A DNA stretch of 18,590 bases from an uncultured Eubacteriales bacterium (GCA_902462015.1 CABPZV010000021.1:1-18590), one strand, 5' to 3'. Shown: positions 7,959-15,426, counted from the first letter of the stretch. A program made the numbers and translations. The notes: generated from the letters alone by a model not told the origin.

Positions 7959-9335
7959 TTAAAAATTATATTTTTCTTTTATATACTTTATTTGCATATC
8001 AACCGAATTTACAGAAGTACCGCCCTCGCTTACTCTCTTTTCAACACAAGTCTCAAGACTAATTTCATTATATAGATCAGTGTCAAAAAGATCACTGTAT
8101 TTTCTGTATTCTTCTATAGGAAGATCTTCAAGCACAACATCTTTCTTCAAACACTCAGAAACAATCTGCCCGGAAATCTTATAGGCAGAACGAAACGGCA
8201 GTCCCTTTCGCACAAGGTAATCGGCAAGATCGGTCGCGTTAATAAAGCCCTTCTGTGCAGCTCTTTTCATATTATCGGCATTGACAGCCATAGAAGCTAT
8301 CATTCCGTCAAAAATACGCAGACACATTATCACGGTATCACATGCGTCAAAGACAGACTCTTTATCCTCCTGCATATCTTTATTATATGCAAGCGGCAGC
8401 CCTTTCAGAGTTGTCAGAAGCGACATTAAATCCCCGTAGACTCTGCCGGTTTTACCGCGGACAAGCTCCGCCATATCCGGATTCTTTTTCTGAGGCATAA
8501 TGGATGAACCGGTTGTATAAGCGTCAGCAATTTCAATAAATTTGAATTCCCAGCTCGACCATAGAATCAGTTCTTCGGCAAATCTGGAAAGATGCATCAT
8601 TACAATCGAAATATCAGATAAAAGCTCGGCACAAAAATCCCTGTCGGACACCCCATCCATTGAGTTAAGGCAGATTCCGTCAAAGCCAAGCTTTTCAGCC
8701 TCAAATCTTCTGTCTGTCCGATATGTAGTTCCGGCAAGAGCGCAGCAGCCGATAGGAGAAATGTTCATACGTTTCCGGCAGTCTGCCATCCGCTCGGCAT
8801 CGCGTGACAACATCATTACATAAGCCATAAGATGATGACCGAAGGTGACCGGCTGTGCGCGCTGAAGATGAGTATATCCCGGCATAATTACAGCCTTATG
8901 CTTTTCAGCCTTTAGAGTAACCGTTGTAATCAAAGCTCTCAAAAGCTCTGTAATTTTATCCAGCTCTCCCCGCAGATACATACGAAGATCAAGCGCGACC
9001 TGGTCGTTGCGGCTGCGTGCGGTGTGAAGCTTTTTGCCGACGTCTCCGAGTCTCGATGTCAGAATCTGCTCGACAAACATATGTATATCTTCACATTCAA
9101 GATCAATCTCAAGTTTTCCGCTTTCAAGATCATCAAGAATTCCGGCAAGTCCGGCAATAAGAATTCCGGCATCAGCATCGGATATAATTCCGGAAGCTCC
9201 AAGCATAGCGGCGTGTGCCATGCTTCCTCTAATATCCTCCCTGTACATCCTGCTGTCGAAGCTTATCGATGAATTAAAATCATCCGCAAGCTTACTTGTC
9301 TCTCCGTCAGTTCTGCCAGCCCACATTTTTACCAT
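7959..9335 (-). CDS. argH: Argininosuccinate lyase
   Basis: Splits argininosuccinate into arginine and fumarate, the last step of arginine synthesis. It is 458 residues, full length for the fumarase/aspartase superfamily. It shows HTARSRNDQV (104-113), the catalytic pair Thr155/His156 in GYTHLQRAQP, and the flexible signature loop GSSIMPQKKNPD (276-287) with the catalytic Ser near 278. The start at 9335 follows AGGAAGG with a long 15-nt spacing. Met4 (9326) is an alternative that would give MWAGRTDG. The gene follows argG with a 137-nt gap that contains a hairpin but no clear promoter, so it is probably transcribed from the argG promoter. Confidence 0.96.
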   Translation of the reverse strand: MVKMWAGRTDGETSKLADDFNSSISFDSRMYREDIRGSMAHAAMLGASGIISDADAGILIAGLAGILDDLESGKLEIDLECEDIHMFVEQILTSRLGDVGKKLHTARSRNDQVALDLRMYLRGELDKITELLRALITTVTLKAEKHKAVIMPGYTHLQRAQPVTFGHHLMAYVMMLSRDAERMADCRKRMNISPIGCCALAGTTYRTDRRFEAEKLGFDGICLNSMDGVSDRDFCAELLSDISIVMMHLSRFAEELILWSSWEFKFIEIADAYTTGSSIMPQKKNPDMAELVRGKTGRVYGDLMSLLTTLKGLPLAYNKDMQEDKESVFDACDTVIMCLRIFDGMIASMAVNADNMKRAAQKGFINATDLADYLVRKGLPFRSAYKISGQIVSECLKKDVVLEDLPIEEYRKYSDLFDTDLYNEISLETCVEKRVSEGGTSVNSVDMQIKYIKEKYNF

Positions 9336-9371
9336 TTGTCTGCTTCAAGTCCTTCCTGATTAAAACTTATC

Positions 9372-9406
9372 TTTTCCCGGCAGCAGTTACAGTATCCTGC
9401 CGAAAA
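9372..9406 (-). other. Hairpin between argG and argH
   Basis: On the minus strand TTTTC-GGCAG pairs with CTGCC-GG-GAAAA across a 13-nt loop: 10 bp with a 2-nt bulge. No T-run follows, so it looks like an mRNA processing or stability element rather than a terminator. Little else is recognisable in this 137-nt gap. Confidence 0.4.
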
Positions 9407-9472
9407 TCTGCATTTGAAACACCGGCGTCTGAAAAGTTCGGCATTCGGTTTCTGAAAATTGTATCCAGCGAT

Positions 9473-10699
9473 TTATTTTCTGCCTTCAACCATAGCCTGA
9501 ACTTTTGTCGGAAGGCCGAAAAGATTGATAAAGCCCGATGCGTCCGTCTGATCGTAATCACTCTCGCCAAAGGTTGCAATTTCCTCGCTGTAAAGCGAAT
9601 TCGGACTCCAGACACCGGCGTTAATCATATTCCCCTTATAAAGCTTGAGCTTAACTTTTCCGGTAACCTTTTCCTGCGTTTTATCAACAAAAGCAGAGAG
9701 CGCTTCACGAAGCGGTGAGAACCACTGACCGTTGTAAACAAGCTCTGCAAATGTTACAGACAGCTTCTGCTTTTCATGCATAGTAAGCTTGTCAAGGCAA
9801 AGTGTTTCAAGTACGCTGTGAGCCTTGTATAAAATAGCGCCGCCCGGAGTTTCGTACACACCGCGGCATTTCATACCAACAAGCCGGTTTTCAACAATAT
9901 CAATTATTCCTATTCCGTTCTTTCCGCCAAGTTCATTGAGCTTATAAATTATATTTTTTGCGCTCATTTTCTCGCCGTTCACAGCAACAGGAATTCCCTT
10001 TTCAAATTCCAGAGTCACATATTCGGGAACGTCCGGTGCATCAATCGGCGAAACTCCCATTTCAAGAAAGCCCTTGTGCTCATACTGAGGCTCATTTCCC
10101 GTATCCTCAAGATCAAGTCCTTCATGCGAAAGATGCCACAGGTTTTTATCCTTCGAATAGTTTGTCTCGCGGTTTATCTTAAGCGGAATATTATGTGCTT
10201 CTGCATAGTCGATTTCTTCATCACGCGATTTGATATCCCACTCTCTCCAAGGAGCAATAATCGAAAGCTCAGGAGCAAAATACTTGAATACAAGCTCAAA
10301 TCTCACCTGGTCATTGCCTTTGCCGGTGCAGCCGTGACAAATTGCATCCGCCTTTTCCTTTTTGGCAATGTCTACAAGCGCCTTTGCAATACAAGGACGC
10401 GCATGGCTTGTTCCCAAAAGATATTCCTCATAAACAGCGCCGGCTTTCATGGTAGGAATTATATAATTATCCACATAATCGTCCGTAAGATCAAGTACAT
10501 AAAGCTTTGACGCACCTGTTTTTTTAGCTTTTTCCTCAAGTCCGTCGAGCTCATCAGCCTGACCAACATTTGCAGAGACTGCAATTACTTCACAATTATT
10601 ATAGTTTTCCTTAAGCCACGGAATAATTATTGACGTGTCAAGTCCGCCTGAATATGCTAAAACTACCTTCTTAATTTTGCTTTTATCGATATTGTTCAT
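9473..10699 (-). CDS. argG: Argininosuccinate synthase
   Basis: Joins citrulline and aspartate with ATP to give argininosuccinate. From the ATG at 10699 it is 408 residues, normal for the family. The N-type ATP pyrophosphatase P-loop AYSGGLDTS is at 15-23. The substrate loop GCTGKGNDQVRFE is at 123-135. The TSHARP segment (97-102) is also present. A longer frame to 10747 exists, but it runs back to the edge of the -10 box and over the predicted transcription start, so it cannot be translated from that promoter. The chosen ATG follows AGAAAGG and a second AAGG. It is the first gene of the arginine cluster, with a consensus promoter and ARG boxes directly upstream. Confidence 0.97.
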   Translation of the reverse strand: MNNIDKSKIKKVVLAYSGGLDTSIIIPWLKENYNNCEVIAVSANVGQADELDGLEEKAKKTGASKLYVLDLTDDYVDNYIIPTMKAGAVYEEYLLGTSHARPCIAKALVDIAKKEKADAICHGCTGKGNDQVRFELVFKYFAPELSIIAPWREWDIKSRDEEIDYAEAHNIPLKINRETNYSKDKNLWHLSHEGLDLEDTGNEPQYEHKGFLEMGVSPIDAPDVPEYVTLEFEKGIPVAVNGEKMSAKNIIYKLNELGGKNGIGIIDIVENRLVGMKCRGVYETPGGAILYKAHSVLETLCLDKLTMHEKQKLSVTFAELVYNGQWFSPLREALSAFVDKTQEKVTGKVKLKLYKGNMINAGVWSPNSLYSEEIATFGESDYDQTDASGFINLFGLPTKVQAMVEGRK

Positions 10700-10730
10700 A
10701 TTTATGACCTTGCCTTTCTCAAACGATTTT

Positions 10731-10744
10731 TGAATAATTATACG
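10731..10744 (-). promoter_or_regulatory. ARG box over the argG transcription start
   Basis: The minus strand reads CGTATAATTATTCA, matching the ArgR/AhrC half-palindrome consensus TGAATWWWWATTCA at 12 of 14 positions. It starts 3 bp after the -10 box, so a bound repressor would cover the start site. The consensus is established for ArgR/AhrC; binding here is inference, and the regulator gene is not in the window. Confidence 0.6.
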
Positions 10745-10747
10745 CAT

Positions 10748-10776
10748 ATTATACGCCGATAAAACCTTTTTGTCAA
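10748..10776 (-). promoter_or_regulatory. argG promoter (sigma-A consensus)
   Basis: The minus strand carries TTGACA (10776-10771), a 17-bp spacer and TATAAT (10753-10748), a perfect match to the housekeeping consensus. The start should fall near 10741, leaving a leader of about 42 nt before the argG ATG. It probably drives argG-argH and perhaps the genes beyond. Confidence 0.92.
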
Positions 10777-10785
10777 TACCCTTTT

Positions 10786-10819
10786 AGAATTTTTATTCAC
10801 GATAATGCATATTTATAAC
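10786..10819 (-). promoter_or_regulatory. Upstream ARG box pair
   Basis: The box at 10786-10799 reads TGAATAAAAATTCT on the minus strand, 13 of 14 matches to the ARG consensus. A weaker box (10 of 14) lies at 10806-10819, its centre 20 bp away, about the spacing of paired ArgR boxes. The strong box lies just upstream of the -35, and its centre is 55 bp from that of the box over the start site, about five helical turns. That would allow a hexamer to bridge both. Confidence 0.65.
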
Positions 10820-10832
10820 AATATACAAAAAT

Positions 10833-11909
10833 TTAGCGTTTTACGCGCGCATTTCCGCTCCAAACGCTCCATATCTGGTCTTCATCGGCAGGCTGGGCAT
10901 AATCTGTTAGGAATGTAGTAGCAAGCGCTCCGGACGCCCATCCGAACTGTATCCATTTTTCACTTTCCCAGCCCCGGAGAATAGCATAAAGCATGCCGCC
11001 TACAAATCCATCCCCGCCGCCGATACGATCGAGAACATGAATTGGCCGTGGCTCAACGACCTGCCAGCCGTTTTCGGTACGCATTATAGCGCCCCAAAGA
11101 TGCTCATTTGCATTTACCACCTGGCGAAGAGTAGTTGCAAAAACCGATACATTAGGATACTCTTTGCTTGTACGCTCTATCATATCCTTAAAGCTGTCAA
11201 TTTTTGAAGCGATATCCTTGCCGCCTGCTTCAGGGCCTTTGATACCGAGACAGAGCTGATAGTCCTCTTCATTGCCTATAAGAATATCGGACGCAGACAC
11301 GATTTCCTTAAATACACCCGAAAGCTCCTCCTCGCGTCCTTTCCAGAAGCTGGCTCTGTAGTTGAGGTCAAAAGAAATTAGAGTACCGTATTTTTTTGCG
11401 GCACGTGCAAGTTCAAGGCAGAATGTGCTTGTTTCAGGAGAGAGTGCGGCAATAAGTCCGGAAAGATGAATAAGCTGAACTCCCTCACTGCCAAAGATGC
11501 GTTCAAGATCAAAGTCCTTTATATTTAATGTACGTCCCACTTCTCCGGCACGGTCATTGGTAACCCTCGGCCCCCGGCTTCCGTAGCCGCTGTCAGCTAT
11601 ATTGAATTGATGACGGTAGCCCCACGGACCGCCCTGTTCCACTTCGGCGCCTTCAAACGACATTCCGCGCCGGCGAAGATCTCCTTTTATAAATCCGGCA
11701 ACCGGACTGTCTTTTACAAAAGTTGTAAGTACCTTTACCGGCAGACCGAGATATGACGAAATACTTGCAACATTTGTCTCGGCGCTTGTTGCCTGAAGCT
11801 TAAATGTATCACTGCAATGAACAGGCTGTCCTTCCGCTGGAGTAATACGGACTCCCATACTCGAAGGAACTACGAGCGACCACATACAATTCTTTTTGAG
11901 TTCTTTCAT
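10833..11909 (-). CDS. PfkB-family sugar kinase (2-keto-3-deoxygluconate kinase-like)
   Basis: A ribokinase/PfkB-fold kinase of 358 residues from the ATG at 11909. The C-terminal signature is DRIGGGDGFVGG (294-305), with the probable catalytic base Asp300. A central SFDLNYRASFWKG segment resembles KdgK. The usual N-terminal Gly-Gly before A-E-x-N-V-A is replaced by Thr-Ser (about 41-42), so the sugar site may differ. An in-frame ATG at 11921 (MITI-MKEL) lies 1 nt from the GAAAGG site. The second ATG, 13 nt away, is preferred. It has its own promoter and no sugar-catabolic neighbour. No terminator is visible in the 3' gap before the argG operators, so some read-through is possible. The substrate is inference only. 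Confidence 0.85.
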   Translation of the reverse strand: MKELKKNCMWSLVVPSSMGVRITPAEGQPVHCSDTFKLQATSAETNVASISSYLGLPVKVLTTFVKDSPVAGFIKGDLRRRGMSFEGAEVEQGGPWGYRHQFNIADSGYGSRGPRVTNDRAGEVGRTLNIKDFDLERIFGSEGVQLIHLSGLIAALSPETSTFCLELARAAKKYGTLISFDLNYRASFWKGREEELSGVFKEIVSASDILIGNEEDYQLCLGIKGPEAGGKDIASKIDSFKDMIERTSKEYPNVSVFATTLRQVVNANEHLWGAIMRTENGWQVVEPRPIHVLDRIGGGDGFVGGMLYAILRGWESEKWIQFGWASGALATTFLTDYAQPADEDQIWSVWSGNARVKR

Positions 11910-11957
11910 TATTGTAATCATACCTTTCGGATAAAATAGTTATTAACAAGTTTTTTA

Positions 11958-11986
11958 ATTATAGCACTTATTAGAAAAAAAAGCAA
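11958..11986 (-). promoter_or_regulatory. Promoter of the sugar kinase gene
   Basis: The minus strand carries TTGCTT (11986-11981), a 17-bp spacer and TATAAT (11963-11958), with an extended -10 (TGC before TATAAT). It lies just after the alaX terminator and about 50 nt before the kinase start, so the kinase is probably an independent transcription unit. Confidence 0.78.
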
Positions 11987-11999
11987 TAATTTAAGATAT

Positions 12000-12039
12000 A
12001 AAAAACTGCCGCAAATGATTTTTATTCATTTGCAGCAGT
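12000..12039 (-). terminator. Intrinsic terminator after alaX
   Basis: On the minus strand a 14-bp stem (12026-12039 with 12005-12018, one G-T pair) closes a 7-nt loop and is followed by five T residues. It ends the folT-alaX transcript and is the strongest terminator in the window. Confidence 0.92.
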
Positions 12040-12076
12040 ACACTATGCTACGCAGACTTCTTTGTACTTATTATCC

Positions 12077-13294
12077 TTATCCGAATTTACCGGAAACATA
12101 TTTTTGAATGGACACACAATCAGAAAATACCTTTCCGCATATCAGAACGGGCGATCCCCCTCCCGATCCCGAGAGCGAAACGCTGATATCCTGCGCTATA
12201 CTGCGAAGCGAAAAATCAGAAGCATTTTTTTCCGGAACCGCCGCGGCATAATCATACCCGCTGACATCGTCTCCGGAAAATACAAAGACGATTCCGCCGC
12301 ACTTTTCAGCAAGCCTCAAAGCAAGATTCCGCCGCGATTGTGAATCCAGAAGCGGTTCAAATACAGTTCTGCTCTCAAAGTTAAAGCTGTGTTCAGCATA
12401 CCTGCAAATCGAATTGCACAGCTCGCGTGATCTGCGTTTTTCCGACTCTATTTCAGATAACAGACGCGAAACACCCGTAACAATGCCGGTCTGCTTAACT
12501 GAAAGCATACGGGAAATTTCTTCCGCCGCAGTCTGCCGCGCACAATAATCTTCCAGAGCGGAAAAACCACAGCATACGGTAACACGAATACCGCCCTTGT
12601 AACGCATAAAACCTGTAATTTTAATAATTCCAATCTCTCCACTGCTTGAAACATGCGGAGCGCAGCAGACACATAGATCGACGTCTCCCGCACGTACAAG
12701 CCGAACCTTTCCCTTTATCTCCTTTTTACTTCTGAAGCTCATCGACTCAAGTTCTCCAGGAGAAGGATAAAAACAGTCAAATTTGAAATCATAAACGACC
12801 GCCCGGTTAGCCTCCGTTTCAAGCTCACATATCTGGGCGGCACTAAGCTCCCTGTCAAAATCAGCCGTGATAAAGCTGACAAGTCCCGCTTCATTTTCAG
12901 ACATATGAAATCCGACATTATTACAGCCAAATTTACTATATGCCAGACCGGATACTATATGCTCTCCACTGTGATTCTGCATTCTGCGGAACCGCTTATC
13001 CTTATCTATTATACATTTGACACAAGTCCCCTCCGAAACATGTGAGTTCACACGGTGGTAAATAATTTCGTCTCTCATATATGCATCTGAAACTTTAATT
13101 TCCAAACCATCTGCAAAAACAATTCCGGAATCCGGCATCTGACCTCCGCCTCCAGGAAAAAAGGCACTTCTGTCGAGCACGATATCAAATCCTCCGCTGT
13201 CATTTTTGGAGCATTCGATCACCCGGGCGTCAAATTCAAACATTTCGCCCGATTCTTCATAGAGCCTTATTGTCTTTTCGGTTGCTTTCCCCAT
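12077..13294 (-). CDS. alaX: Alanyl-tRNA editing protein, AlaX-L type
   Basis: A free-standing homologue of the AlaRS editing domain, expected to hydrolyse Ser-tRNA(Ala) or Gly-tRNA(Ala) in the cytoplasm. It is 405 residues, the size of the long AlaX form. The N-terminal domain has FFPGGGGQMPDSG (45-57), equivalent to the AlaRS FYPxGGGQ. The zinc site is His108/His112 in HSGEH and Cys210/His214 in CCAPH. A C-terminal DHHA1-like domain ends with a Gly-rich SGSGGGSP near 375-382. The start has a weak site (AGGGA, about 13 nt away). It begins 32 nt after the folT stop with no promoter in the gap, so it is probably co-transcribed with folT and subject to the same riboswitch. Confidence 0.9.
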   Translation of the reverse strand: MGKATEKTIRLYEESGEMFEFDARVIECSKNDSGGFDIVLDRSAFFPGGGGQMPDSGIVFADGLEIKVSDAYMRDEIIYHRVNSHVSEGTCVKCIIDKDKRFRRMQNHSGEHIVSGLAYSKFGCNNVGFHMSENEAGLVSFITADFDRELSAAQICELETEANRAVVYDFKFDCFYPSPGELESMSFRSKKEIKGKVRLVRAGDVDLCVCCAPHVSSSGEIGIIKITGFMRYKGGIRVTVCCGFSALEDYCARQTAAEEISRMLSVKQTGIVTGVSRLLSEIESEKRRSRELCNSICRYAEHSFNFESRTVFEPLLDSQSRRNLALRLAEKCGGIVFVFSGDDVSGYDYAAAVPEKNASDFSLRSIAQDISVSLSGSGGGSPVLICGKVFSDCVSIQKYVSGKFG

Positions 13295-13326
13295 CTTGGT
13301 TCACTGTCCCTAATTCTAAAAATTTT

Positions 13327-15162
13327 TCAATTTTCTTTGCCGTCAAGTATACGCTGAGTTTTTTTGCCGACCGTACTGATATAAACGCCATAAAGGACTG
13401 AAATCAGTACCGACTGTACCATGCATACGGCAAGCTCCTCAACAAATCTCGGAATCCAGAGAATGATAAACGATCTGCCGCTGTATACAGCGAGAACAGC
13501 CTGCAGTATTTTAGTGTTTACCGTCGTAACAACAAGTCCCGATATTACAGTAGAGAGCATAATCTTTACAAGCTGAGGATTTACAATATGTCCAAGTATT
13601 TTTTTCTTTTTTTGTTTTCCGTCCTTACTGCTGATATCAGCGCCGGAAGCTTCATATCGTGATATAACGGCTTCAAGAACAAAATAAAGAATACCTATAA
13701 GCGCAATAAGCTCCAGTCCAACGGTCGTAAAGGAGATATATCCGCACAAATTTTTCCTGTAAGCGTCGCTTGATTTAATTGTAAAACCACCGCTTTGAAG
13801 CCCGGAAACCGAATAACTGCCGTTATTATACACAGAAGCAAGCTTAAGTGTAATTTCTTCGCATTCTCCCTCTTCAAAAGCAATTCCGTTCTGAGAAGCA
13901 AATTTTTCTGCGGCAGAATTCTTATCTGAAACAATCACAATTCCGGTAAAATCAATTCCGGTAAAGGCTTCCTTATCTATAGTTGTATATACAGAAGGTA
14001 TGTATATCCTTTTCACCGACCTGCAGGACGAAAAAGCTCCGCCGCCGATTTTTGTAACAGGTCGTTCATATCCGTCAAGATCAACTCTTGACGGCAGCAC
14101 GACCGTCTCCCCGTCAGAGACTGCAGTCACTGTAAAAACATCATTATTATATTTTGCAAGATTTACCACCGCTCCGGAAAAAACATTTTTTTCGAGCGAA
14201 TCCATTCTGCCCCTTGTTGCAAGCTGCGCCTGAGAGGCGGTAATATCGTTGAGTATTCCGTCTGAAATTAAGCTTATATGAATCGTAAGGCCCAAAGCGC
14301 CCAAAATCACAAACGCTGAAAGTGCCAGAACTCTTACGCTTTTTCTGGGTCTGCGCACAAACAGCCGCCAGATAAGGCCCTTAAGTACGCCCCCGGCAAA
14401 GGCCGTCAGTGTAAGCCAGGGAATATACGCCCCGTCTGGCTTTATAACATATCCTATAAAATCAGAAGCGGCGCTTGCTATACCGCCGTATATCGGTCCG
14501 CAAATAAATGCAGGAAATGCCGTAAATACTCCGGCGAGACTGATACGCATTCCGTCTGCTCCAAGCAGCGGAATCTTTATCGACAAGAAAAGTTTCGCGA
14601 CTACAGCAAGACCAATAAAAACCGCGCAGAGCGTCATTTTAAGCAGCGCACTTTTAGCAAAGCGCGGATTCCTTTTTGTTTTATTATCGGCTCCGCTTCC
14701 TTGCTCATTATCAGAACTGCCGTATGAACTGATTTCGCCGCGCCGGTCAGATGATCCGTCAGATTTTGTTTTTACATCATCTTCGTCTGATACAGTATCA
14801 TCTCTGCCAGCTGGGTTAGTGTCAGCCAACTCTATTTTCGCGGCATCCGGCTTTTCGTCTCTGTCATTAAATGTTTGCTCCCGGTCAGCCGCCGAAACTT
14901 TCATATCAAATACCGCATCCCCACCGGATGCCGTATTCTCTCCGAAAGCTTCTGTTTTCATACAGCTTACTTCTTCTCCATTGTCCTTTTCACGATTTTC
15001 ATCATACTGCAAGCTCTGCGATCCATCGGTATTCTGCAGCTCAGCTGTTTCTGTGAAAAGCTCTCTTTTCACCTTAACTGTCTCCTCAAGCCTATCGTCT
15101 GCTGAGATCCGGGCATCGCCTCCTGCTCTCTCGCTTTTCCTGTCATCTGATAAATCTGTCAT
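13327..15162 (-). CDS. folT: Folate ECF transporter S component with acidic tail and inserted BspA-type LRR domain
   Basis: FolT binds folate in the membrane and works with the shared ECF module (EcfA, EcfA', EcfT, not in the window). This protein is 611 residues; ordinary FolT is about 170-200. The order is: residues 1-165, an acidic, Ser/Asp/Glu-rich, probably disordered cytoplasmic tail; about 172-268, the first four helices of FolT, with FLSI, RISLAGVF, GPIYGG and KPDGAYIPWLTL; 275-298, an extra helix; 300-470, an extracytoplasmic region whose 345-430 part has the LRR_5 pattern VTKIGGGAFSSC, IYIPSVYTTIDKEAF and NSAAEKFASQNGIAF; 472-498, a second extra helix; 499-530, a basic cytoplasmic linker; 531-597, the last FolT helices with WIPRFVEEL. 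Positive charges sit on the cytoplasmic side throughout. A longer frame to 15357 runs through the riboswitch and is rejected: the ATG at 15162 follows AGAAAGG by 12 nt and lies after the terminator. Confidence 0.88.
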   Translation of the reverse strand: MTDLSDDRKSERAGGDARISADDRLEETVKVKRELFTETAELQNTDGSQSLQYDENREKDNGEEVSCMKTEAFGENTASGGDAVFDMKVSAADREQTFNDRDEKPDAAKIELADTNPAGRDDTVSDEDDVKTKSDGSSDRRGEISSYGSSDNEQGSGADNKTKRNPRFAKSALLKMTLCAVFIGLAVVAKLFLSIKIPLLGADGMRISLAGVFTAFPAFICGPIYGGIASAASDFIGYVIKPDGAYIPWLTLTAFAGGVLKGLIWRLFVRRPRKSVRVLALSAFVILGALGLTIHISLISDGILNDITASQAQLATRGRMDSLEKNVFSGAVVNLAKYNNDVFTVTAVSDGETVVLPSRVDLDGYERPVTKIGGGAFSSCRSVKRIYIPSVYTTIDKEAFTGIDFTGIVIVSDKNSAAEKFASQNGIAFEEGECEEITLKLASVYNNGSYSVSGLQSGGFTIKSSDAYRKNLCGYISFTTVGLELIALIGILYFVLEAVISRYEASGADISSKDGKQKKKKILGHIVNPQLVKIMLSTVISGLVVTTVNTKILQAVLAVYSGRSFIILWIPRFVEELAVCMVQSVLISVLYGVYISTVGKKTQRILDGKEN

Positions 15163-15174
15163 TTTTAACCGTTT

Positions 15175-15195
15175 CCTTTCTGCGAAGCCGCAGAA
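15175..15195 (-). promoter_or_regulatory. Hairpin overlapping the folT ribosome site
   Basis: A perfect 7-bp stem (15178-15184 with 15189-15195, 4-nt loop) takes up the AGAA of the AGAAAGG ribosome site and leaves only AGG free. It lies after the transcription terminator, so it could set the basal translation level of read-through transcripts. Confidence 0.5.
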
Positions 15196-15212
15196 GCACA
15201 CGAAGAGACAAC

Positions 15213-15240
15213 AAAAAACCGACGCCTGTGCCGTCGGTTT
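15213..15240 (-). terminator. Leader terminator of the folT riboswitch
   Basis: On the minus strand AACCGACG pairs with CGTCGGTT around a 7-nt loop and runs into six T residues. It lies between the aptamer and the folT ATG, the position of the expression platform. The loop sequence GCACAG is complementary to the 3' strand of aptamer helix P1 (CTGTG), so an antiterminator can be drawn. Confidence 0.88.
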
Positions 15241-15256
15241 AAAATTACTCCGATAT

Positions 15257-15370
15257 GCCACAGCGGGATGCGAAACGTACACCGCATTCGCCGGCCCAAG
15301 CACCGGTAATTTCGTCCGCAGGGCAAACTCCCCGTCCCCGCGGCACTTAACGCGCACGTTCTACTCTGTA
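15257..15370 (-). promoter_or_regulatory. Tetrahydrofolate (THF) riboswitch aptamer
   Basis: The minus-strand leader contains AGAGTAG, then GCGTTAAGTG, and near its end GCGGTG and GCATCCCGC, the conserved core I know from the clostridial THF riboswitch of folT genes. The helices differ in sequence but keep pairing: P1 ACAG (15366-15369) with CTGT (15260-15263), P2 AACGT (15356-15360) with ACGTT (15274-15278), P3 CCGC (15340-15343) with GCGG (15316-15319), and a further CCGG hairpin. It lies directly upstream of folT, the typical regulated gene. THF binding should lower folT expression. Confidence 0.9.
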
Positions 15371-15397
15371 ATATTGCAGATTTTACCTGCTTTTGAT

Positions 15398-15426
15398 ATT
15401 ATAGCAAAAACCGACAGCAATGTCAA
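15398..15426 (-). promoter_or_regulatory. folT promoter (sigma-A consensus)
   Basis: The minus strand carries TTGACA (15426-15421), a 17-bp spacer and TATAAT (15403-15398), a perfect consensus promoter. The start should be near 15391, about 20 nt before the aptamer, giving a leader of about 230 nt. A strong promoter placed behind an OFF-type switch is a common design. Confidence 0.92.

Noticed and set aside
10700..10747. N-terminal extension of argG by 16 codons
   Set aside because: It begins at the edge of the -10 box, upstream of or at the expected transcription start.
15163..15357. N-terminal extension of folT by 65 codons
   Set aside because: The extension would be translated from the THF aptamer and through the terminator, and lacks a ribosome site. 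The ATG at 15162 has one.
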